Origin: Marinilabilia sp964403175
GTDB taxonomy: Bacteria; Bacteroidota; Bacteroidia; Bacteroidales; Marinilabiliaceae
NCBI GenBank assembly: GCA_964403175.1
Contig: CAYOFH010000128.1
Coordinates: forward strand, 1-9,695
DNA: 9,695 bases
Direction of reading: 5' to 3'
Shown here: positions 1-6,572 of the stretch, piece after piece
Layout: every line of letters starts with the position of its first letter
Numbering within the stretch: the stretch's first letter is position 1
Program-made: the position numbers and the translations under genes
The notes under the pieces: model-generated
Told to the model about the DNA's origin: nothing
The model's input: only the letters and a program-made list of their open reading frames with translations
The model's database searches: none

Positions 1-233
1 TGGCAAGAATGATTGGAGCAATAGAGGTGGATATTGAAACCTGTAAAGGTTGTTCACTTTGTGTCGAAGCCTGCCCGACAGATGTGATAGCCCTGGCGGA
101 TGAGGTGAACGGGAAGGGATATAATTTTGCATACATGGCCAACCCTGATGCTTGTATCGGATGTGTCAATTGCGCATTGGTGTGCCCGGACAGTTGTATT
201 ACAGTTTATCGCAAAAAAGTTGAAATGGCCTGA
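1..233 (+). CDS. Ferredoxin (delta) subunit of 2-oxoacid:ferredoxin oxidoreductase, 5' end at window edge
   Basis: This is a small two-[4Fe-4S] ferredoxin that carries electrons out of the 2-oxoacid oxidoreductase encoded just downstream. Counting from the ATG at 9, two CxxCxxCxxxCP motifs are complete: C12/C15/C18/C22 (CKGCSLCVEACP) and C49/C52/C55/C59 (CIGCVNCALVCP). The ATG at 9 is probably internal. The frame stays open to base 1, and the first two bases TG followed by GCA AGA ATG would read ATG GCA AGA ATG if the preceding base is A. The resulting N-terminus (MARMIGAIEV) fits the family, whose members often begin MA(K/R). The stop is TGA at 231-233. A 183-base gap separates it from the alpha-subunit gene, which is wider than expected inside such an operon. 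The family assignment is firm; the exact start lies outside what I can see. Confidence 0.9.
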   Translation, partial: ARMIGAIEVDIETCKGCSLCVEACPTDVIALADEVNGKGYNFAYMANPDACIGCVNCALVCPDSCITVYRKKVEMA

Positions 234-416
234 TTCGTTTTCAACCTAAGTTGAGCGATACTAGTTCAGTGATATAACGTTACCGAGAGTTAAAACCGGT
301 TTGAAAAATGCTGGGCTTTCTCCTGTCTTTTTTTGAAAGTCTTACATTTATTTATTGAGCGGAATAGATCAATTTGGGTTCAAAAAAATGAGTCAGAACC
401 AAAGAAATAAAAGCAA
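234..416 (+). promoter_or_regulatory. Intergenic leader with palindromes between ferredoxin and alpha-subunit genes
   Basis: This 183-base non-coding stretch lies inside a presumed operon. It contains a small hairpin just after the ferredoxin stop (TCAAC 241-245, loop 246-249, GTTGA 250-254), a perfect palindrome TAACGTTA (275-282) and a perfect 10-base palindrome AAACCGGTTT (293-302). A weak Bacteroidota-type promoter match, TTTA (347-350) with TCAATTTG (369-376), could give the alpha gene its own start, but it is below consensus at both boxes. A 10-codon reading frame at 388-420 ends in a TGA that overlaps the alpha start as ATGA. The regulatory meaning is inference; the palindromes are directly visible. 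Confidence 0.3.
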
Positions 417-1502
417 ATGAGTGAATTAAGGTTAATGAAAGGCAATGAAGCAATTGCCGAGGCAGCGATTCGCTGCGGTGCCGATGGTTATTTCGGATAT
501 CCTATTACTCCTCAGTCTGAGGTGATGGAAAGGCTCATGGAATTGCGTCCATGGGAATCTACCGGGATGGTTGTTCTTCAGGCCGAAAGCGAAGTTGCTT
601 CAATTAATATGTTATATGGTGGAGCCGGATGCGGGAAGCGTGTTTTAACCTCTTCCTCCAGTCCTGGGGTCAGCCTTATGCAGGAAGGACTTTCCTATAT
701 GGCGGGTGCCGAATTACCCTGTTTGGTTGTCAATGTGGTACGCGGTGGTCCGGGGCTTGGAACTATACAGCCTTCCCAATCGGATTATTTTCAGTCGGTT
801 AAAGGTGGAGGTCATGGAGATTACAGATTAATTGTACTGGCTCCTTCTTCGGTTCAGGAAATGGCCGATTTTGTAGAACTGGCATTTGACCTGGCTTTTA
901 AATACCGAAATCCTGCGATGATTCTTACTGACGGAATGATTGGGCAAATGATGGAAAAAGTTGAACTAAAGCCTCAGCAGAAACGGTGGACAAACGAAGA
1001 AATTGAACAAATGCATCCCTGGGCTACAACAGGGAAAAGTGCAGGTAGGGATTATAATATTATTACTTCGGTAGAACTGGATTCGGAAGCTCATGAAATT
1101 TTTAACAACAGGCTTCAGGCCAAGTACCGGGAGATGGAACAAAAAGAAGTGCGTTTTGAAACTACTGAAGTTGAAGATGCAGATTATCTTATTGTGGCCT
1201 ATGGCAGCAGTGCCAGAATCTCTGCTGCCGCTGTCGAAATTCTTCGCTCCAGGGGCATAAAGGCCGGTCTTTTGCGCCCCATCACACTTTATCCGTTCCC
1301 CTCAAAAGAGATTCAAAGGCTGGGGGGTGAAATGAAAGGTATTCTTTCAGTGGAAATGAGCAGTGGCCAAATGGTTGAAGATGTCAGGCTGGCCGTTGAA
1401 GGTAAAGTAAAAGTTGAGCATTTTGGTCGCTATGGCGGGGTGGTGCATTCTCCGGATGAAGTTGCTGATGCTCTGGAACAAAAACTGATAGGAGGAAAAT
1501 GA
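417..1502 (+). CDS. vorB: 2-oxoacid:ferredoxin oxidoreductase alpha subunit (VorB-like)
   Basis: This is the alpha subunit of a cytoplasmic ferredoxin-dependent 2-oxoacid oxidoreductase, which decarboxylates a 2-oxoacid with CoA to acyl-CoA and CO2 and reduces ferredoxin. At 361 residues it matches the VorB type (3-methyl-2-oxobutanoate dehydrogenase subunit). Visible family landmarks are GYPITPQSEV (27-36), QAESEVASI (55-63), the serine-rich TSSSSPGVSLMQEG (78-91), AELPCLVVNVVRGGPGLGT (98-116) and RPITLYPFP (287-295), the last in the transketolase C-terminal-like domain. There is no fused gamma domain, in keeping with the separate gamma gene downstream. Its stop lies one base before the beta-subunit start. 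Substrate choice (branched-chain 2-oxoacid or 2-oxoglutarate) cannot be fixed from sequence; KorA-type annotation is the alternative. Confidence 0.93.
   Translation: MSELRLMKGNEAIAEAAIRCGADGYFGYPITPQSEVMERLMELRPWESTGMVVLQAESEVASINMLYGGAGCGKRVLTSSSSPGVSLMQEGLSYMAGAELPCLVVNVVRGGPGLGTIQPSQSDYFQSVKGGGHGDYRLIVLAPSSVQEMADFVELAFDLAFKYRNPAMILTDGMIGQMMEKVELKPQQKRWTNEEIEQMHPWATTGKSAGRDYNIITSVELDSEAHEIFNNRLQAKYREMEQKEVRFETTEVEDADYLIVAYGSSARISAAAVEILRSRGIKAGLLRPITLYPFPSKEIQRLGGEMKGILSVEMSSGQMVEDVRLAVEGKVKVEHFGRYGGVVHSPDEVADALEQKLIGGK
1490..1495 (+). promoter_or_regulatory. Strong Shine-Dalgarno for the beta subunit inside the end of the alpha gene
   Basis: AGGAGG lies 8 bases before the ATG at 1504 and overlaps the last codons of the alpha gene (I-G-G-K). 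It is the clearest ribosome-binding site in the window, where most starts lack one. It fixes the beta start and suggests matched synthesis of alpha and beta. Confidence 0.75.
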
Positions 1503-1503
1503 A

Positions 1504-2271
1504 ATGGCTGAATTAGTTGAAGATATTAAGAAAGCGGAATACCTGGTTGCTAAAAAAAGTAGTGTGCTTACCAATAAGGTGATGCATTATTGTCCGGGTT
1601 GTAGTCACGGCGTGGTTCACAAACTGATCGCTGAAGTGATTGAAGAGATGGATATACAGGATAAAACCATTGGAATTGCTCCTGTAGGGTGTTCAGTGTT
1701 TATCTATAATTATATAGCTGTAGACTGGCAGGAAGCTGCTCATGGCAGGGCACCTGCATTGGCAACTGCTATTTCACGTTTACGCCCCGACCGGTTTGTT
1801 TTTACTTATCAGGGCGATGGAGACCTGGCAGCTATTGGAACGGCGGAAACTATTCATGCCTGTAACCGGGGTGAAAATATGATTATATTTTTCATTAATA
1901 ACGGTATCTATGGAATGACAGGAGGCCAGATGGCTCCCACAACACTTCAGGGAATGAAAGCTTCTACATGTCCGTTTGGGCTTGATCCCCAGACAGATGG
2001 AAAGCCGTTAAAAATGAAAGAAATTGTAGCGCAGCTGCCCGGCACTAATTATGTTACCCGCCAGGCTGTTCATACTGCAGCAGCAGTTAGACGTACCAAA
2101 AAGGCCATCCGTAAAGCTTTCGAAAAACAGAAAGAAAAAACAGGAACTTCTTTGGTAGAAGTGGTTTCTACCTGTAATTCCGGATGGAAAATGGATCCTG
2201 TAGAATCAAATAAATGGATGGAAGAAAATATGTTTCCATTTTATCCTTTGGGCGATTTAAAAGATGAATAA
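1504..2271 (+). CDS. 2-oxoacid:ferredoxin oxidoreductase beta subunit (thiamine-diphosphate binding)
   Basis: This catalytic beta subunit binds thiamine diphosphate and Mg2+ and works with the alpha and gamma subunits and the ferredoxin subunit. It has 255 residues, the usual length for the separate-subunit form. Landmarks are CPGCSHG (30-36), the TDP/Mg2+ motif GDGDLAAIG (104-112) and NNGIYGMTGGQMAPTT (132-147), which completes the cofactor site. The C-terminal part (about 150-230) has the usual FGLDPQTDGKPLKM and VEVVSTCNSGW stretches. It starts one base after the alpha stop behind a strong AGGAGG site, so the two are almost certainly co-translated. Nothing is truncated. The reaction class is certain; the substrate (branched-chain 2-oxoacid or 2-oxoglutarate) remains open. 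Confidence 0.95.
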   Translation: MAELVEDIKKAEYLVAKKSSVLTNKVMHYCPGCSHGVVHKLIAEVIEEMDIQDKTIGIAPVGCSVFIYNYIAVDWQEAAHGRAPALATAISRLRPDRFVFTYQGDGDLAAIGTAETIHACNRGENMIIFFINNGIYGMTGGQMAPTTLQGMKASTCPFGLDPQTDGKPLKMKEIVAQLPGTNYVTRQAVHTAAAVRRTKKAIRKAFEKQKEKTGTSLVEVVSTCNSGWKMDPVESNKWMEENMFPFYPLGDLKDE

Positions 2272-2369
2272 TACTCCGGACAGGAAATCCGGAAAAATGT
2301 TTAACAAGATATTTGTGCATTCATTGAACTCCTTTTACAGAATGTAAGTCAGCCCCGGATTCATGAATG
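2272..2369 (+). promoter_or_regulatory. Structured leader between beta and gamma genes
   Basis: A gap of about 95-115 bases splits the otherwise tight beta-gamma pair. TCCGGA at 2275-2280 and 2288-2293 can pair with each other around a 7-base loop. Alternatively AATCCGG (2286-2292) can pair with CCGGATT (2355-2361), next to CATTCAT (2318-2324) pairing with ATGAATG (2363-2369), which covers the upstream possible start codon. The two folds share bases and exclude each other. No T-run follows the first hairpin, so it is not a typical terminator. A role in setting gamma expression is inference. Confidence 0.25.
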
Positions 2370-2387
2370 TACAAGAAAAACTTTGTT

Positions 2388-2945
2388 ATGAAGGAAGAAA
2401 TAATAATAGCAGGTTTTGGCGGTCAGGGCGTATTGTCCATGGGGAAAATTCTTGCCTACTCAGGTGTAATGCAGGGGCAGGAAGTAACCTGGATGCCTTC
2501 TTACGGTCCCGAAATGCGTGGCGGAACAGCTAATGTAACAGTAGTTCTGAGTGATCACCGCATTAGTTCTCCTATTCTCCATGCTTTTGATACAGCTATC
2601 ATTCTTAATCAGCAATCAATGGACAAGTTTGAGCCAATGGTAAAACCCGGCGGGCTGTTACTATATGATCCCAATGGAATTACACGCCATCCGGAAAGGG
2701 ATGATATTAATATTTATAAAATTGAAGCAGCAGAAGAAGCTGCTATTATGAAGTCTGCCAAGACTTTTAATATGATTGTTTTAGGAGCTTTTCTTAAGAT
2801 TAAGCCTGTAGTGGAAATGGAGAACGTACTTGAAGGTCTGAAAAAATCGCTTCCCGAAAGGCATCATCATCTGATTCCCATGAACGAAAAAGCTATTCAG
2901 CGCGGCCTTGAAATAGTGAAGGAAGTATCTTTGGTTACTGCATAA
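2388..2945 (+). CDS. 2-oxoacid:ferredoxin oxidoreductase gamma subunit
   Basis: This is the gamma subunit (pyruvate/ketoisovalerate oxidoreductase catalytic-domain family) of the same complex, thought to help bind CoA and hold the heterotetramer together. From the ATG at 2388 it has 185 residues, close to the family norm of about 180, and opens with the typical strand and glycine loop IIIAGFGGQGVLSMGK (5-20). The second signature SYGPEMRGGTANV is at 38-50. I prefer 2388 to the in-frame ATG at 2367 because the upstream seven residues (MYKKNFV) are outside the conserved N-terminus and because 2363-2369 could be masked by an inverted repeat. Neither start has a good Shine-Dalgarno. It is the last gene of the operon, followed by a stem-loop terminator. 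Confidence 0.93.
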   Translation: MKEEIIIAGFGGQGVLSMGKILAYSGVMQGQEVTWMPSYGPEMRGGTANVTVVLSDHRISSPILHAFDTAIILNQQSMDKFEPMVKPGGLLLYDPNGITRHPERDDINIYKIEAAEEAAIMKSAKTFNMIVLGAFLKIKPVVEMENVLEGLKKSLPERHHHLIPMNEKAIQRGLEIVKEVSLVTA

Positions 2946-2984
2946 AAGAAAAGGTTATTTAAATCAGATATAGTTTTATTGTTT

Positions 2985-3045
2985 ACGCGGACAATGCGAA
3001 GTAGACTTATTACATGAGGTTACTTTGGGTTGTCCGCGTCTTTTT
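2985..3045 (+). terminator. Stem-loop plus T-run after the oxidoreductase operon
   Basis: ACGCGGACAA (2985-2994) pairs perfectly with TTGTCCGCGT (3030-3039), and the second arm is followed by CTTTTT (3040-3045). The 35-base interior can form a smaller AAGTA/TACTT stem. This fits an intrinsic terminator 40 bases after the gamma stop, although the loop is longer than usual. There is no T-run on the other strand, so it would work in the plus direction only. Confidence 0.7.
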
Positions 3046-3066
3046 GTGGTATAAGAACTTATTGGA

Positions 3067-3174
3067 ATGTCTTCCGAGCCGGCCAATTTTATGAACAGGA
3101 TGGAATTTCTTAAGGCGAAGGGACAACGTAATAGTATGTTAAGGAATGAGATCCTGTTTGGAGAGATGTTTTGA
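3067..3174 (+). CDS. Possible 35-residue small protein
   Basis: This is an open frame of 35 codons plus TGA between the operon terminator and the next promoter-like site. The product (MSSEPANFMNRMEFLKAKG at 1-19, ending GEMF) is charged and Met-rich, with no signal peptide or membrane segment. It has no clear ribosome-binding site or promoter of its own and I do not recognise it. It is listed because it is the only content of the 3046-3218 stretch; it may be chance. Confidence 0.2.
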   Translation: MSSEPANFMNRMEFLKAKGQRNSMLRNEILFGEMF

Positions 3175-3220
3175 ATACTGTTGGGCAACTATTTTGATAA
3201 GTAAGTTTTTCCACCCGGAT

Positions 3221-3254
3221 GTTGATACTTTTTCAAAAAAATCTGTATCTTTTG
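3221..3254 (+). promoter_or_regulatory. Candidate Bacteroidota-type promoter for the 3273 gene
   Basis: GTTG (3221-3224) and TATCTTTT (3246-3253, followed by G) are separated by 21 bases. This resembles the Bacteroidota consensus TTTG then TAnnTTTG with about 19-21 bases between, with one mismatch in each box. Transcription would start roughly 10 bases before the ATG at 3273 and after the alternative ATG at 3219, which supports 3273 as the true start. Confidence 0.35.
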
Positions 3255-3272
3255 AACAAAAAAAGGTACACT

Positions 3273-3644
3273 ATGAAGGAGGAAAATATACATCTGATTG
3301 ATCTTGATTTTGAATATAAAATTTGGAAAAACCATCTGGAGTGGTTTATGCGTGATTTGAAAATTATACGTGATCGGAATTATGAAATATCCGGGGAGCA
3401 TGGGAGGAAAGAGCTTAATTCCGTAGAGGAAATGATTTTAGATGAATGGGAAGATCAGTTAAAAAAAATGATGAGCCGCATAAAAACCCGGGAGGAAGAA
3501 CTGCAGTACTACAATAAGGATTTTCCTGTAGCTCCCGATCATCAGTATTTTAAGGAACATGTAGAAATGAGGATAAAAATGGAGAAGTTTTCAATTGATG
3601 TGGTTGCTAAACTCACCGATTTGATCAATGAGCTGCGTGTGTGA
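3273..3644 (+). CDS. Small helical protein of unknown function
   Basis: A 123-residue soluble protein with no signal peptide or membrane segment. The sequence is rich in Glu, Lys, Met and aromatic residues in helix-forming spacing: WKNHLEWFMRDLKIIRDR near the N-terminus, then WEDQLKKMMSRIKTREEEL, and a C-terminal helix around KFSIDVVAKLTDLINELRV. This suggests a three- or four-helix bundle or coiled coil. From memory it vaguely resembles small uncharacterised Bacteroidota helical proteins with a W-x-N-x-L-x-F/W start, but I cannot name a family. An ATG at 3219 would add 18 residues (MLILFQKNLYLLNKKRYT); I prefer 3273 because the promoter-like motif lies between the two and an AAAGG stretch precedes 3273. 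It ends 59 bases before the permease and may be co-transcribed with it. Confidence 0.7.
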   Translation: MKEENIHLIDLDFEYKIWKNHLEWFMRDLKIIRDRNYEISGEHGRKELNSVEEMILDEWEDQLKKMMSRIKTREEELQYYNKDFPVAPDHQYFKEHVEMRIKMEKFSIDVVAKLTDLINELRV

Positions 3645-3703
3645 TTTTTTCATAAGGGTAGAACAATCATTGGTTTTTTAAGTTTATGTTTTAAATATTT
3701 AAT

Positions 3704-5815
3704 ATGGACGGGAAAAAGAAGTTGACAAAAGAGTTGGGGTTGTTTGATGTATTTGCCATCAGTACCGGTGCTATGTTTAGTTCCGGTTTTTTTCTTTTGC
3801 CCGGTTTGGCATCTGAATACACAGGTCCTTCAGTGTTTGTAGCCTACCTTGTTTCCGGTTTGCTTATTCTGCCGGCTATGTTTAGTATTGCTGAGATTTC
3901 TACCGCTTTACCCCGGTCAGGTGGAGCTTATTTCTTTCTGGATAGAAGTCTTGGACCCTTAATGGGGACAATAGGAGGGTTAGGGACTTATTTAGCCCTG
4001 GTATTTAAAACAGCTTTCGCTATTGTGGGAATCGGTGCGTATGCTTCTTTCTTCTGGGAGGTTCCGGTTAAAACCATTGCTGTAGCAGCGACATTTGCTT
4101 TTATGGGATTAAATCTTGTGGGTGTAAAAAAGACTTCCTCCCTTCAGAATATTTTTGTTATTTTTCTTTTGGTTGTTTTGGGGTCTTTTATTGTTGAAGG
4201 GCTTTACAGCATATTTTTTCTTGACGATTTCAGCAAACCATTAAATAATGAGAATTTCAAACCATTTTTAACTGATGGATTTGAGGGTATTATTTCTACA
4301 GCCGGATTTGTTTTTGTTTCTTACCTTGGCTTAACCCAGATTGCAAGTGTAGCGGAAGAAATAAAAAATCCTGAGCGCAATATCCCGCTCGGAATGATAT
4401 TATCTCTGTTGATTACCGGTATAATTTATGTTTTAGGCGTATTTGTGATGGTGGCTTTGATAGAACCATCCGAGTTTGCGAAGGATTTGGCTCCTGCAGC
4501 AACTGCAGTAAAAAAGTTATTTGGGTGGGTGCCTGGAGACATTGCTTCCTATGTCATGGTGGCTGCAGCCATGGCGGCTTTTGCGTCAACCGGCAATGCC
4601 GGTTTGTTGTCTTCTTCCCGCTATCCTTTTGCTATGGGGCGAGATAAGCTCTTTCCTTCAAGATTTTCGAAAGTCGGGAAAAATGGGACTCCTGTTCCTG
4701 CTATATTACTGACAACAGGTTTAATTTTGTTTATGATAATGGTTTTGTCCGAAGAAGGTATAGCCAAATTAGCGAGTACATTCCAGTTGCTTATATTTAT
4801 GCTCATTAATTTTTCTGTTATTGTTTTCAGAAAAAGCAATATTGATTCTTACGATCCCGGATATAAATCTCCTTTGTATCCGGGAATGCAGGTTGCAGGG
4901 ATTTTTATTTCACTGGTGCTGATTGTTTATATGGGTTGGATGGCCATTATGTTTAGCGGAATTGTAATTCTGTTTTCCTACTTTTGGTATTATTATTATG
5001 CCAGAGAAAAAGTTAAGCGTGAAGGGGCCATTTTTCACTGGTTTGCGCTATTGGGTAAATATCAGGATTCAGAACTGGAAAATGAATTCATGACAATACT
5101 GAAAGAGAAAGGGCTTCGTCATGGAGATCCATTTGATGAAACCATTACCCGGGCCCGGATTACCAATATTGACAAGGATATTGAATTTGATGATCTGGTG
5201 GCGCAGGTGGCTGAAGTTTTTTTTACTGAAATGCATGCAGATAAAGAGACGCTGATTAATGAATTTATGAAGACATCGGCTATTGAGCCTGCTTTGATTA
5301 TCCCGGAGGTTTCCATTCTTTATGCTACAAGTGAGGGGGTGGATCATCCTTCTCTGCATATTGTTTTGTCGAGTCGGGGCGTCAGAAAACCTGTTGGAAA
5401 AGGTGGGATTTCTTCCGAAGATTACATAAAAGTTTTCTTTTTTCTGGTAAATCCTCCTCGCGATTCCCGGCAACAATTACGTATGCTTTCCCGGTTGGTT
5501 GATGTTATTGAGCGCGAGGAATTTGTTGAAGAAATGTTCGATCATAAAAGTCATCGGAAAATCAAAGAGTATCTTTTACATAACGAAAGGTTCTTTACTG
5601 TCAGGTTATTACCAAATTCAACTCAGCATGAGTTGGTTGGAAAGAAACTCAAAGAGGTGAAATTACCACCTGATGTACTGGTTGCGCTAATCGAACGTGA
5701 TACGGAAACATTTGCCCCGCATGGAGATACTGTTTTACAGGAACATGATGTGCTAACACTGATCGGTGAGCCAAAATCTATTGCATTATTGTTTGAGAAG
5801 TATCTTAAACAATAA
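3704..5815 (+). CDS. APC-family amino-acid permease with C-terminal EIIA-like and TrkA-C domains
   Basis: A 703-residue inner-membrane transporter. Residues about 10-433 form an amino acid-polyamine-organocation (LeuT-fold) permease with roughly 12 hydrophobic segments. The unwound first helix reads STGAMFSSGFFLLPG (20-34), and the family motif VAEEIKNPERNIPLG is at 216-230. After a linker, residues about 490-628 resemble a PTS EIIA type-2 (fructose/Ntr) domain: KETLINEFM, then PALIIPEVSI where EIIA proteins have IAIPH, then VFFFLVNPPRDSRQQLRMLSRL. The phospho-acceptor His is Glu535, and the usual second His is Gln (590/591 region), so phosphotransfer is unlikely. Residues about 630-703 (FFTVRLLPNS...VGKKLKEVKLP...HGDTVLQEHDVLTLIG) form a TrkA-C/RCK-C ligand-binding domain, a fold that in other proteins binds nucleotides such as c-di-AMP. 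The substrate is unknown; ligand-gated transport is inference. No clear Shine-Dalgarno precedes the start. Confidence 0.9.
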   Translation: MDGKKKLTKELGLFDVFAISTGAMFSSGFFLLPGLASEYTGPSVFVAYLVSGLLILPAMFSIAEISTALPRSGGAYFFLDRSLGPLMGTIGGLGTYLALVFKTAFAIVGIGAYASFFWEVPVKTIAVAATFAFMGLNLVGVKKTSSLQNIFVIFLLVVLGSFIVEGLYSIFFLDDFSKPLNNENFKPFLTDGFEGIISTAGFVFVSYLGLTQIASVAEEIKNPERNIPLGMILSLLITGIIYVLGVFVMVALIEPSEFAKDLAPAATAVKKLFGWVPGDIASYVMVAAAMAAFASTGNAGLLSSSRYPFAMGRDKLFPSRFSKVGKNGTPVPAILLTTGLILFMIMVLSEEGIAKLASTFQLLIFMLINFSVIVFRKSNIDSYDPGYKSPLYPGMQVAGIFISLVLIVYMGWMAIMFSGIVILFSYFWYYYYAREKVKREGAIFHWFALLGKYQDSELENEFMTILKEKGLRHGDPFDETITRARITNIDKDIEFDDLVAQVAEVFFTEMHADKETLINEFMKTSAIEPALIIPEVSILYATSEGVDHPSLHIVLSSRGVRKPVGKGGISSEDYIKVFFFLVNPPRDSRQQLRMLSRLVDVIEREEFVEEMFDHKSHRKIKEYLLHNERFFTVRLLPNSTQHELVGKKLKEVKLPPDVLVALIERDTETFAPHGDTVLQEHDVLTLIGEPKSIALLFEKYLKQ

Positions 5816-5816
5816 A

Positions 5817-6311
5817 TTACGCTAGAATTTTTTCATAAACCACCACATCCAGTAGTTCATCAAATTTTTGCCCAACCTGCCTGAAGTGTGCACATTTTTC
5901 AAATCCGCACTTGGCAAAGAGGCGGATGCTGTTTTCATTGGTTCCGGTAATGGTGCCCAGCAGTACTTTAATGTCACGGTTTAAAGCCTCTTTTTCCATA
6001 AAAGTCACGGTTTTAAAACCAATTCCCCGACCGCAGTATTCCGGCTTCAGATAGACGGTTGCCTCTGCAGTCCTGTCATAGGCCTGTCGCTTTTTAAACT
6101 GACTCAGGTAGCAGTATCCGGCGGTTTTTCCATCAGCCTTAACCAGATATGAGGGGTATTTTTTATGATAGAATGGAATTATCTCCCTTAATTCTTCAAA
6201 ACTGATGGGATGAGTATGAAATGTAGCTGTGGTTTCAGTAATATAATAGTCGTAGATTTCTTTAATAGCAACCAGATCGTTAAGTGTCGCTTTTTCAAAT
6301 TTTATTTTCAT
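5817..6311 (-). CDS. GNAT N-acetyltransferase, phosphinothricin/methionine-sulfoximine acetyltransferase type
   Basis: A 164-residue cytoplasmic acetyl-CoA-dependent N-acetyltransferase of the PAT/MnaT group, which acetylates the amino group of small amino-acid-like compounds such as methionine sulfoximine or phosphinothricin. Landmarks are IYDYYITETTATFHTHP (19-35), the acetyl-CoA loop YLKPEYCGRGIGFKT (87-101), TNENSIRLFAKCGFE (124-138) and the C-terminal VGQKFDELLDVVVYEKIL (146-163). The family often has Trp before the LDVV stretch; here it is Leu. The stop codons of this gene and the permease are separated by one base (5816), so the transcripts must overlap. A 17-base gap separates it from the upstream small membrane protein, with GGAG close to the start. 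The natural substrate is not evident. Confidence 0.9.
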   Translation of the reverse strand: MKIKFEKATLNDLVAIKEIYDYYITETTATFHTHPISFEELREIIPFYHKKYPSYLVKADGKTAGYCYLSQFKKRQAYDRTAEATVYLKPEYCGRGIGFKTVTFMEKEALNRDIKVLLGTITGTNENSIRLFAKCGFEKCAHFRQVGQKFDELLDVVVYEKILA

Positions 6312-6328
6312 GTTCTCCAGATTGTAGG

Positions 6329-6544
6329 CTATTTGTTAAAAACTTTTTTGCCGATTAAAGGAACCTGTCGGGGCTCTTTTCTGTTTTCCAGAAATCCAGA
6401 AAGAAACAGAACCATACCAACACCCATTAGAAATCCCGGCCATAACAAAGGAATGTTTGTTGTATGAGTCGACAATAAAGCCAGCAGGACGATAATTATG
6501 CCCGGTACGATGGTTTTGTAATGTGGCCTTTTCTTAAATTTCAT
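6329..6544 (-). CDS. Small two-helix membrane protein of unknown function
   Basis: A 71-residue protein with a basic N-terminus (MKFKKRPHYK), two hydrophobic stretches at about 12-26 (IVPGIIIVLLALLS) and 31-50 (IPLLWPGFLMGVGMVLFLSGF), and a charged tail (ENRKEPRQVPLIGKK). By the positive-inside rule both ends would face the cytoplasm, with a short THTTN loop outside. It is collinear with the acetyltransferase and 17 bases upstream, so they likely share a transcript. I do not recognise a family. The composition is that of a real membrane protein rather than a chance frame, and the plus-strand frame over the same bases (6210-6467) has no such organisation. Confidence 0.6.
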   Translation of the reverse strand: MKFKKRPHYKTIVPGIIIVLLALLSTHTTNIPLLWPGFLMGVGMVLFLSGFLENRKEPRQVPLIGKKVFNK

Positions 6545-6572
6545 ATTTAAGATTATTTTTTCATAAAGATTT

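Noticed and set aside
2275..2293. TCCGGA...TCCGGA hairpin as a terminator between the beta and gamma genes
   Set aside because: The stem is only 6 pairs and is followed by an A-run, not a T-run, and gamma is an essential partner downstream.
3646..3656. TTTTTTCATAA recurring at 3646, near 5827 and near 6557 as a possible dispersed motif
   Set aside because: The copies are short and AT-rich, one lies inside the acetyltransferase coding sequence, and their orientation and spacing to genes are inconsistent; chance is the simplest explanation.
5069..5476. A 135-codon minus-strand frame inside the permease gene
   Set aside because: It lies wholly opposite the EIIA-like coding region, has low-complexity basic composition and no family features; it is an antisense shadow of a well-supported gene.
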